From an uncultured Tessaracoccus sp. (GTDB lineage: Bacteria > Actinomycetota > Actinomycetes > Propionibacteriales > Propionibacteriaceae), in the NCBI RefSeq assembly GCF_943914565.1, contig NZ_CALUCN010000001.1, forward strand, positions 182,444 through 246,443: 64,000 bases of DNA. Direction: 5' to 3'. Both the position numbers and the translations under genes were made by a program. Positions 45,036 to 52,756 of this stretch are shown here, piece by piece. Position 1 is the stretch's first letter. Each line of letters begins with the position of its first letter. The notes beneath the pieces were generated by a model that was not told the origin of the DNA, ran no database searches, and saw only the letters and a program-made list of their open reading frames with translations.

Positions 45036-45413
45036 TCAGCGCGACCAGCGGATCGCGAACGCCAAGGCCACGACGACCAGCGCGCAGGCCGCGACGAGGA
45101 CAGCGACGGTGCCTGCCGACGACCAGACCCCGACCTTGACGTGCACGATGACTGGAACCGCGGCGGCAAGCAGTGCCGTGAGCCAGGCGATGAGCACGGG
45201 GGAGGGGCCGCCCACGGGGGTGTCCGGGGCTGCGCTGGCGCCGAGGCGCGTGCACGAGCGGACGACGGACGCCAGACCGACGAGGACGAGAAGCCCGCCC
45301 AGCGAGGCCCCGAGGAACCACGGGGTCAACGCGACCGCGAGGCCAGCCCCGAGGAGTGCGAGCGCTGAACCGACTAGGGCTGTCGACTGCAGCAGCCTTC
45401 GTCGTGTCACCAT
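45036..45413 (-). CDS. Small membrane protein, 125 residues
   Basis: Hydrophobic protein with about four helices (TALVGSALALLGAGLAVALT, GGLLVLVGLASVV, VLIAWLTALLAAAVPVIV, VAVLVAACALVVVALAFAI) and a basic start MVTRRRLL. Family not recognised. The ATG at 45413 overlaps the TGA of the upstream frame (ATGA), so it was translated as part of a three-gene cluster whose two upstream members are frameshifted. By position it could be an immunity-like or accessory membrane partner; nothing in the sequence proves this. Confidence 0.6.
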   Translation of the reverse strand: MVTRRRLLQSTALVGSALALLGAGLAVALTPWFLGASLGGLLVLVGLASVVRSCTRLGASAAPDTPVGGPSPVLIAWLTALLAAAVPVIVHVKVGVWSSAGTVAVLVAACALVVVALAFAIRWSR

Positions 45414-46217
45414 CACCAGGTCCAAGCTGCGTCCGTGGTTGGCTTCCCCCACGACACGGATTGGATGTCGTCTGTCAAGGCTGAGAACTTCGTTTGTGCG
45501 TCAGCGAGCGTGCCGCTCATGTCGGGTAGCGTGAACCAGCCAGCCAACGTAATCAGGCCTCCGATGATGGCCACCACTAGTCCCCATCCTCCGGTCGGAA
45601 TGGCCATGATGATGCCGGCAACTGCAGCGATAATGCCACCAACGAGAAGTATTGCTCCCAAGAAGTAGGAATTGGTGGCGTCATCGAGGTCGTCGAACAC
45701 CTTGATGATGTCCCGAATGGCAGAAGCGGAATTCCTCGTCTTGGACTGGGCGACCAGACGTCGATTCGTGTACATATCTTTCGCAGGGGACTCCCAGTCC
45801 GGCTGACCGGCCACGAGGGCGTCGATCAAACTGGTTATATCCGAGAAGTTCACTTTGCGATATGCGTTTGCTGCGCCAATCATTGATCGGACGTCGCGAA
45901 TCTTTCCGCACTCGGCAGTGCAGAAATCGCGCGCGTTCTGAGTGTGGGTGGGTAGTGTTGCCAAGGCGTTGTTGACCTCGGTTCTAGCCGCATCCAAGAT
46001 GCCTCCTGGGAGCCAGTGGGACAACTCGGTGAACACGCGCTCCGCGGCACCTGGTGGATCGCGCTCGAGAAAGGCTCCTGAAATACGCGTTGGTCATGCG
46101 GAGGTGAATTCCTTCAACGTTCTGCTTCTCGCATGCGAGGCGCTCGGAAATCTTGTCCAAGCGCCTGGCTTCCTCCTTGAACCAGTCGAATCGGTGCTTG
46201 AGCGTATTGAAGTCCAT
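45413..46217 (-). pseudogene. Frameshifted gene, helical N-terminus plus membrane hairpin
   Basis: Family not recognised. From the ATG at 46217 the frame reads MDFNTLKHRFDWFKEEARRL on to IHLRMTNAYF, then the coding signal moves to the frame GAFLERDPPGAAERVFTELSHW at about 46075-46085 and runs to 45413. The second part alone is a 207-residue open frame with a GTG at 46036, containing two membrane helices (FLGAILLVGGIIAAVAGIIM, GLVVAIIGGLITLAGW). Joined, the product has about 265 residues with WXG-like helical features at its start. GC content is near 50% in places, far below the core. True decay or an assembly indel are both possible. Confidence 0.5.
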
Positions 46218-46221
46218 AGTT

Positions 46222-46577
46222 TCAACCTCTCTGGTGATTGCTGAAGGCGTTTGCGATATCCTGCAGCTCCGCCATCCACCGTTGGACCGGGGAAGCAGCT
46301 GCAGCTGGCTCGACTTGTCCAAATGCGGCTACCAGCGTGTCCTCGATCTGGCCCCAGTCCGCGGCCCGGGCCCACCTCTCATCCACAGGGAAGCCATTCT
46401 TCGCGCCGCGAGGTAGTCGAGCAACAGGACTTCGTTCAGCGCCCCCGATGCCACATGCTCGCTCCAAGTATCACGCAGCTTGGCGTTGACCACTGTGCCC
46501 GCCTCATTCAGTGCAAACTCGCATGCGGTCCGGGTCTCTGGTTTCACGGGAGCGAAACTACCAGAGCAGGCGGTCAT
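46222..46577 (-). pseudogene. Frameshifted small gene heading the minus-strand cluster
   Basis: The ATG at 46577 reads MTACSGSFAPVKPETRTACE and on to NEVLLLDYLAAR, after which coding passes near 46398-46405 into the frame KNGFPVDERWARAADWGQIE and ends at SNHQRG (46222). The restored protein of about 118 residues is soluble and helical. It is four bases upstream of the next start, so the three genes form one cluster. Divergent from the PPDK regulator gene. Family unknown. Confidence 0.45.
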
Positions 46578-46598
46578 ACAAGCGCGTACTGTGGCCCC

Positions 46599-47462
46599 AT
46601 GACAACAGGGCCGTTGGAGATCCACATCATCGCCGACTCGACGGGGGAGACGGGTGCGCGCATCGCGCGGGCGGCGCTCGCGCAGTTCCCCGGACGCGAC
46701 TTCGTCATCATGCGGCACCGACGCATGGGCACCGTCGAGCACGTGCGGCAGGCGCTCGCGGGCCTCGACCTCGACAAGCCCGTCGCGGTGCTGTACACGC
46801 TCGTGCGGCAGGAGATGGCGGAGCTCGTCGACCGGTTCTGCCGCGAGATGGACATCCCGCACGCCGACCTCATGTCCGACGCGCTCACCGCGCTCGAGCG
46901 CGCCAGCGGCACCGAGGCCGACGCGGTGCTGCGTCGGCCGGTGGGCGTCGAGGCCGACTACTTCACCCGCGTGACCGCGATCGACTTCGCCGTGCGCAAC
47001 GACGACGGGTCAATCCCGGAGATGCTGAAGGACGCCGACATCGTGCTCGTCGGGCCGTCGCGGGCCGGCAAGACGCCGCTGTCGATCTTCCTCGGCTACC
47101 TGGGGTACAAGGCGGCCAACGTGCCGCTCGTACCGGGGATCACGCCCCCGTCGGAGCTGTTCCGGGTGGACCGGTGGCGCATCATCGGCCTCACGATGGA
47201 CGCCGACCGGCTGCAGATCATCCGCAACCAGCGCGTGAAGGGCATGGGCGGGTTCGGCAACCGCGACGGGTACGCCGACCTCGCGACCATCTACGACGAG
47301 CTCGACGAGGTGGGCCAGACCATGCGCGAGCTCGGCTGCCCCGTGCTGAACACCACCGGCGTCGCGCTCGAGGAGAACGCCGGGCGCATCGTCGACCTCG
47401 TGACGAACCGTGCCCGGAAGTTCGGCGCGCGACTGGCGCCGCCGCCCGGCGTGCGGGGCTGA
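46599..47462 (+). CDS. PPDK regulatory protein (bifunctional kinase/pyrophosphorylase, DUF299)
   Basis: Switches pyruvate phosphate dikinase off and on by ADP-dependent phosphorylation of its active-site threonine and Pi-dependent dephosphorylation. The 287 residues include the P-loop GPSRAGKTPLSIFL near residue 150 and the family motifs IHIIADSTGETG at the start and GFGNRDGYADL near 225. The ATG at 46599 is six bases after TACTGT and has no ribosome site, consistent with a leaderless transcript. It lies just upstream of ppdK, whose target Thr452 is intact, confirming the pair. Confidence 0.94.
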   Translation: MTTGPLEIHIIADSTGETGARIARAALAQFPGRDFVIMRHRRMGTVEHVRQALAGLDLDKPVAVLYTLVRQEMAELVDRFCREMDIPHADLMSDALTALERASGTEADAVLRRPVGVEADYFTRVTAIDFAVRNDDGSIPEMLKDADIVLVGPSRAGKTPLSIFLGYLGYKAANVPLVPGITPPSELFRVDRWRIIGLTMDADRLQIIRNQRVKGMGGFGNRDGYADLATIYDELDEVGQTMRELGCPVLNTTGVALEENAGRIVDLVTNRARKFGARLAPPPGVRG

Positions 47463-47581
47463 CGGGCCGCGCCACGTCGCGACGGGGAGATCCGACCCCC
47501 GGCCCGCAGGACGGGGTGGGGCTGAGTACTGTGGGGCGCGTGGGGCAGATGCCCCGGGCGAGTCAAAGGAGTCTTGACCAC

Positions 47582-50224
47582 ATGAGCGAAGTCCGATACA
47601 TCTACGACCTGTCCGACGGCCGTGCGGACATGAAGTCCCTCCTGGGCGGCAAGGGAGCCAACCTCGCGGAGATGCACCACATCGGGATCACCGTGCCCGA
47701 CCTGTTCACCGTGAGCACCGCGGCGTGCGTGGAGACGATGAACCGTGGGGGCGAGTGGCCCGAGCGGCTCGCCGACGACGTCGACGCCGCGCTGGCGCGG
47801 CTCGAGGAGCGCACCGGCCGCACGCTCGGTGCGAAGGAGAAGCCGCTGCTGGTCTCGGTCCGCTCCGGCGCCGTGTTCTCGATGCCCGGCATGATGGACA
47901 CGATCCTGAACCTCGGCATCTCCGACGAGTCGGTCGTCGCAGTGGCGGAGGAGTCCGGCAACGAGCGCTTCGCGTGGGACTGCTACCGCCGGTTCATCCA
48001 GATGTACGGCGAGGTCGTCGAGGGCGTTCCCGCGCACGCCTACGAGGACGCGCTCACCGAGATGAAGCGCCTGCGCGGCGTCGAGCAGGACACCGAGCTC
48101 ACCGCCGACGACCTGCGCGAGCTGGTGCAGACCTTCAAGGAGATCTCCGCCGACCACCTGGGCGGGGAGTGGACGAACGATCCCCGCGAGCAGCTCCACC
48201 GGGCGATCAACGCCGTGTTCCGGTCGTGGCTGAACCCGCGCGCCGACGTGTACCGCCGCGCCAACGGCATCTCGGCCGATCTCGGCACGGCCGTGAACGT
48301 GCAGCAGATGGTCTTCGGCAACCGCGGCGACACCTCCGCGACGGGGGTCTGCTTCACCCGCAACCCCTCGACCGGCGAGAAGGCGCTCTACGGCGAGTTC
48401 CTCGTCAACGCCCAGGGCGAGGACGTCGTCGCCGGCATCCGCACGCCCCGGCAGCTGGCGGAGATGGAGGAGGTGCTCCCGGAGGCCTACGAGCAGCTCA
48501 TCGCGACGATGGCGAAGCTCGAGCAGCACTACCGCGACATGCAGGACATCGAGTTCACCGTCGAGGAGGGCAAGCTGTTCATGTTGCAGACGCGCAACGG
48601 CAAGCGCACCGCTGCCGCGGCGCTCAAGGTGGCGGCAGACCTCGTCGAGGAGGGGCTCATCAGCAAGGAGGAGGCGCTGCTGCGCATCGAGCCGAAGCAG
48701 CTCGACCAGCTCCTCCATCCGGGCATCGACCCCGACCACGGCAAGCAGCCCGTCGCCAAGGGACTCCCGGCGTCGCCGGGTGCGGGCGTCGGCGAGGTCG
48801 TCTTCGACGCCGACACCGCTGCCGAGCGCGGCGAGCGCGGCGAGCCGGTCGTGCTCGTGCGCTACGAGACCACCCCCGACGACATCCACGGTGTCATCGT
48901 CGCGCAGGGCGTCCTCACCGCCCACGGCGGCATGACCTCGCACGCGGCCGTCGTCGCGCGCGGCATGGGCAAGCCGTGCGTCGCCGGCGCGTCCGGCATC
49001 AAGATCGACGCGAAGGCCAAGACCCTCACGATCGGCGAGCACGTCTACCGCGAGGGCGACGTCATCACGATCGACGGTTCGACCGGCGCGGTCTTCGGCG
49101 AGGCGATCGACCTGATCCCGCCGCGGATCAACGAGGACTTCCAGCACGTCGTCGAGTGGGCCGACGAGGTCCGTCGCCTCGGCGTCCGGGCCAACGCCGA
49201 CAACTTCGAGGACGCCTCGAAGGCGCGCGAACTGGGTGCCCAGGGCATCGGGCTGTGCCGCACCGAGCACATGTTCATGGCCACCGACCGGCTCCCGGCC
49301 GTGCGGCGCATGATCCTCGCCGAGACGCCCGAGGCCAGGGCCGACGCGCTGGCCGAGATCCTGCCGATGCAGCAGAAGGACTTCGAGGGCATCTTCACCG
49401 CGATGAAGGGGCTGCCGGTCACCGTGCGGCTGTTGGACCCGCCGCTGCACGAGTTCCTGCCGAACTTGGTCGACCAGTCGCTGCTCGTGCAGAAGCTCGA
49501 GCTCTCGGACGGCGACGAGGCCGAGCTCGTGAAGGCCAGGGAGACCCTCGCACAGGTCAAGCGCCTCCACGAGCTGAACCCGATGCTCGGCACCCGCGGC
49601 TGCCGGCTGGCGATGCTCTACCCCGAGATCCCGGAGATGCAGGCTCGCGCGATCGTGCGTGCTGCGCTCGCGGTGAAGGAGCGCGAGGGCGAGACCGTCG
49701 GCGTCGAGATCATGATCCCGCTGGTGGCGCTCGAGGCGGAGCTCGAGACGCAGCGCAGGATCGTCGAGCAGGCCGTCGAGGAGGAGGTGGGCGACTCCGG
49801 GCTCGAGGTGCTGATCGGCACCATGATCGAGCTGCCGCGGGCGGCGCTGCTCGCCGACCGGATCGCGGAGCACGCCGACTTCTTCAGCTTCGGCACCAAC
49901 GACCTCACGCAGACCGGCATGGGCATCTCCCGCGACGACGCCGAGAACGGCTTCCTCGCGCAGTACGTGATCGACCACGTGCTCGAGGTCAACCCGTTCG
50001 AGTCGATCGACACCGACGGCGTGGGTCAGCTCGTCGAGCTCGGTGTCGAGCGTGGCCGGAGGACGAAGGGCAACCTGAAGACCGGTGTCTGCGGTGAGCA
50101 CGGTGGCGACCCGGCGTCGATCGAGTTCTTCCACAAGGCCGGGCTCGACTACGTCTCCTGCTCGCCGTTCCGCGTGCCGATCGCACGCTTCGCCGCGGCG
50201 CGGGCCGTGCTCGAGGAGCGCTGA
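47582..50224 (+). CDS. ppdK: Pyruvate, phosphate dikinase
   Basis: Interconverts pyruvate, ATP and Pi with PEP, AMP and PPi; 880 residues, matching the family. An N-terminal ATP-grasp domain (LLGGKGANLAEMHHIGI), the central phosphohistidine domain with His454 and regulatory Thr452 in GGMTSHAAVVARGMGKPCV, and the C-terminal PEP barrel (GIGLCRTEHMF, GTNDLTQTGMGISRDDA, CGEHGGDP) are all intact. An ATG at 47582 follows AAAGGAG. Together with HppA it lets the cell use PPi as an energy currency, a trait common in propionibacteria. A hairpin terminator follows. Confidence 0.97.
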   Translation: MSEVRYIYDLSDGRADMKSLLGGKGANLAEMHHIGITVPDLFTVSTAACVETMNRGGEWPERLADDVDAALARLEERTGRTLGAKEKPLLVSVRSGAVFSMPGMMDTILNLGISDESVVAVAEESGNERFAWDCYRRFIQMYGEVVEGVPAHAYEDALTEMKRLRGVEQDTELTADDLRELVQTFKEISADHLGGEWTNDPREQLHRAINAVFRSWLNPRADVYRRANGISADLGTAVNVQQMVFGNRGDTSATGVCFTRNPSTGEKALYGEFLVNAQGEDVVAGIRTPRQLAEMEEVLPEAYEQLIATMAKLEQHYRDMQDIEFTVEEGKLFMLQTRNGKRTAAAALKVAADLVEEGLISKEEALLRIEPKQLDQLLHPGIDPDHGKQPVAKGLPASPGAGVGEVVFDADTAAERGERGEPVVLVRYETTPDDIHGVIVAQGVLTAHGGMTSHAAVVARGMGKPCVAGASGIKIDAKAKTLTIGEHVYREGDVITIDGSTGAVFGEAIDLIPPRINEDFQHVVEWADEVRRLGVRANADNFEDASKARELGAQGIGLCRTEHMFMATDRLPAVRRMILAETPEARADALAEILPMQQKDFEGIFTAMKGLPVTVRLLDPPLHEFLPNLVDQSLLVQKLELSDGDEAELVKARETLAQVKRLHELNPMLGTRGCRLAMLYPEIPEMQARAIVRAALAVKEREGETVGVEIMIPLVALEAELETQRRIVEQAVEEEVGDSGLEVLIGTMIELPRAALLADRIAEHADFFSFGTNDLTQTGMGISRDDAENGFLAQYVIDHVLEVNPFESIDTDGVGQLVELGVERGRRTKGNLKTGVCGEHGGDPASIEFFHKAGLDYVSCSPFRVPIARFAAARAVLEER

Positions 50225-50245
50225 CTCCGAAACCCGGACCCAGCA

Positions 50246-50290
50246 GCGAGGGGTGCCGTCGCCGACCAGCTCGGTGGCGGCACCCCTCGC
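50246..50290 (+). terminator. Terminator after ppdK
   Basis: GCGAGGGGTGCCG pairs perfectly with CGGCACCCCTCGC (13 bp) around a 19-base loop. GC content falls sharply after this point. Confidence 0.82.
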
Positions 50291-50413
50291 CGCTGTCTGA
50301 CGTAGCTTTGCCAAACCCAGACAGGAAGTTGCTGAAGAGTATTGACCAAGCTCTGGATCGCATGTTGGACTACTGTCCATTGGTTGCACATGCCCCGAAC
50401 TCAAGGAGGAGCG

Positions 50414-50617
50414 ATGATTCAGATCTTGGTGCACGATAGGGAGATGGGCGAAGGGCCGGCCCTGAGCCAATCGCCGGCGAACTGCGCCGCCTGTACGGCC
50501 TGTTCGGGATGCGGTGGTAAGTGCAAAGCCCCTACAATCGTTGATCAGGTCAATGGTCAGCAATCGGAAGCTCGCTGCGAGCCCGGCGGCCTCCTTCACA
50601 GCTTGGAGTCCGTTTAG
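50414..50617 (+). CDS. Cys-rich small peptide, candidate RiPP/bacteriocin precursor
   Basis: A 67-residue peptide with an excellent ribosome site (AAGGAGGAG) before the ATG at 50414; a frame start at 50390 is ignored. Residues 1-22 look like a leader (MIQILVHDREMGEGPALSQS). Residues 23-38 hold five regularly spaced cysteines, NCAACTACSGCGGKCK (Cys24, 27, 30, 33, 37), and a sixth Cys lies at 55. The spacing C-x2-C-x2-C-x2-C-x3-C could bind an Fe-S cluster or metal, or form thioether or azole rings. The Cys/Thr/Ser/Gly-rich core resembles TOMM or ranthipeptide-like precursors. It is followed 15 bases later by an ABC exporter. No family assigned. Confidence 0.6.
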   Translation: MIQILVHDREMGEGPALSQSPANCAACTACSGCGGKCKAPTIVDQVNGQQSEARCEPGGLLHSLESV

Positions 50618-50632
50618 AGGGAGTCGAATTCG

Positions 50633-52744
50633 ATGGAATTCGAAATTCTTCGTGAAGGGCAGCGTCGATTCGCGCTGAGTCGAAAAGAGTTGATTGAGCT
50701 AGTCGGCAGTCAATCGTCTCGTAGTGACGAGGGCTTGCTCCAAGACCTCTCAGGATACTATGCCACCAAAGAGGGCGTAATCGCGAGCGATGACCTGTCA
50801 ATCGTGCTCATTGATTGTCCCGAGAGTATTCCGCCGGGCTGGCTTCCTGGGGCGGTCCGCGTCTCGGGCGTCGAATGCGAGAGCTGGGCCCCTCGCGAGT
50901 TGGGATCAATAGCACTTGTTGTTCAGTGCAAAGAGCCAGGCCCCCTCCCGCCCATCTTGCAGGGCAGGCCGAGTGTTGCGTGGGCCCCCGTCCATGGATA
51001 CATTATTCGCTCTCCCCTCAGCTGGCGAGGGTCAGGGCGTCCGTGTTGGGATTGCTGCGCCATGCTGTTTCGGGATGGCGAGTGCAGAGGGAGTCAGGGG
51101 TGCCATTTGGATAGACTTCGTCCTTCGGGGATCTTGCGTGCTGCGGCATTTGGGGAATGGACTCTCCGCGAGGCTGCAGGGCATCACCGCGCCGGGGTGT
51201 GGGTGTTGGGATTCGTCGCACTCGCCGCGGCGAGCCTGAGGATGGCCGCGCCGCTTGTGCTCTCCGGGGCCATTGCTGTCGGGGCGGACGCAGGGCCGAC
51301 GAGGCCGCTGTGGCTGCGTCTCCTGCCGTGGGTGCTCGGCTACGTGCTCGTCCTGGCCGCGGGGCGCGCCCTGCAGTACGCATTCCTGATCCTGCATGGT
51401 CGCATCGAACAGGTCACACAGTCCGCCGTGCTCGAGGATGGTTTGCGGTCGTACCTCGGTCATGGCCGTGAGGTGCAGGCCACGACCGGGCGCGAAGCGG
51501 TCGCGTTCGCGATCGATGCGCAGGGCGGTGCCTTTCGTGAGGGCCTGTCGGCCATGCTGTTCACCGTCGTGCCGAGTTGCCTGGGCGCCGTGGTTGGTGG
51601 CGTCGCCCTCGGTTTCGTCGCCGGATTGGCCACGGTGGTGGTCCTGGTCGTCGCGGTCGCTGTGGACCTTCTGCTGGTCCCACCGCTCATGGCGCGTCAC
51701 CAGGAATCGCAGGGGGCATTCTTCGAAGCGTCGCTGAGGAGTTTCGGGCAGCTGGAGCGAGGAGTGGCGATGTGGAAGGAGGCGTTCGTCTTCGGCGCGG
51801 AGCGGTCCCTCGCACAGTGTTATCGAAGCGGTCGGAGCGTGGTGGAGGAGCGCGGCTTGAGAGCCTACCGCGCCACGCGTCGTCTGTACCTCGTGCAGGA
51901 GGGCGTCATGGCCGTGGGGCTTCTCGTGGCGCTCATGACGGTGATCATGGGGCAGGAGCCGGGGGCCGCAGCTGTGTCGGAGATCGTGGCCGTGGCGGGC
52001 GTCTGGCTCGCAGCCTTCGTTCCCCTGCTGGACCTTGGCTTCGGGGTGTCCACCTTGGCGACGCAGGAAGCCGCGTACGCCAAGGCCCGTGCGACGCTGG
52101 CCGGGGAGCCTGCTTCGTTCGCGCTCCTGCGGATCCTCGAGGCGCCTCGGGTCAGGCTCGTCGTCACACGTGACGGGGGAGACGGAACGGCAGAGAGACA
52201 CAGCTGCGCGCCCGGCCGGCCGATCTGGGTCCGCGGCCCCAGCGGTGGTGGGAAGACGACGCTGCTGGAACGGGTCGTCGGTCTTCGGCCCGTCGACGAA
52301 GGACTGGTTGTCGAGCTCGAACGCCCACGTGGGGACACACGGCCGGTGTGGTCCTATGCGCAACAAGCGCCAGCGCTGTTGGACGGTACGACGACGGAGA
52401 ACGTGTGTCTGGACGACTCCGTCGACCCACAATTGGCGCGGACACTGGTCGAGGCCATGGGTCTGGGGGATCTCGTCACGGACGCGCCCAGAGGCGATGC
52501 ACATGTGGGCGATGACCGTGTCTCGGGTGGCGAGGCCCGCCGAATCAGCGTCGCGCGAGCACTCGCCCGAGACACCAGCGTGGTTGTGCTCGACGAGCCC
52601 ACGGCAGGCCTCGACCAGGAACTCGCGCGGCCCGTGTGGGACTGGATCGAACGCGCTGCACGGACCCGTGTCGTCATCGTCGCCACGCACGATCCGGCTG
52701 CGCCCACCCGCGACGGAGACCTCGTGATCCGATGCGGCGATTGA
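50633..52744 (+). CDS. ABC exporter with an N-terminal Cys-containing domain
   Basis: A 703-residue fused exporter. Residues 1-180 form an unknown domain with several cysteines, ending in PCWDCCAMLFRDGECRGSQG and a further Cys; its CxxC start recalls the zinc-type motif of azoline cyclodehydratase recognition proteins (inference). About six membrane helices occupy residues 185-470. The ATPase is complete: GPSGGGKTT Walker A, VSGGEARRISVARAL signature, VVVLDEPTAGLD Walker B and ATHDP H-loop. There is no C39 peptidase domain. An ATG at 50633 follows AGGGAG. GC is low in the first 500 bases and rises in the exporter part. Likely exports the preceding Cys-rich peptide. Confidence 0.8.
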   Translation: MEFEILREGQRRFALSRKELIELVGSQSSRSDEGLLQDLSGYYATKEGVIASDDLSIVLIDCPESIPPGWLPGAVRVSGVECESWAPRELGSIALVVQCKEPGPLPPILQGRPSVAWAPVHGYIIRSPLSWRGSGRPCWDCCAMLFRDGECRGSQGCHLDRLRPSGILRAAAFGEWTLREAAGHHRAGVWVLGFVALAAASLRMAAPLVLSGAIAVGADAGPTRPLWLRLLPWVLGYVLVLAAGRALQYAFLILHGRIEQVTQSAVLEDGLRSYLGHGREVQATTGREAVAFAIDAQGGAFREGLSAMLFTVVPSCLGAVVGGVALGFVAGLATVVVLVVAVAVDLLLVPPLMARHQESQGAFFEASLRSFGQLERGVAMWKEAFVFGAERSLAQCYRSGRSVVEERGLRAYRATRRLYLVQEGVMAVGLLVALMTVIMGQEPGAAAVSEIVAVAGVWLAAFVPLLDLGFGVSTLATQEAAYAKARATLAGEPASFALLRILEAPRVRLVVTRDGGDGTAERHSCAPGRPIWVRGPSGGGKTTLLERVVGLRPVDEGLVVELERPRGDTRPVWSYAQQAPALLDGTTTENVCLDDSVDPQLARTLVEAMGLGDLVTDAPRGDAHVGDDRVSGGEARRISVARALARDTSVVVLDEPTAGLDQELARPVWDWIERAARTRVVIVATHDPAAPTRDGDLVIRCGD

Positions 52745-52756
52745 GGTGGTCGTCGG

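Noticed and set aside
50304..50317. GCTTTGCCAAACCC before the peptide cassette, similar to one repeat unit
   Set aside because: A single imperfect copy with no periodic partner; chance match.
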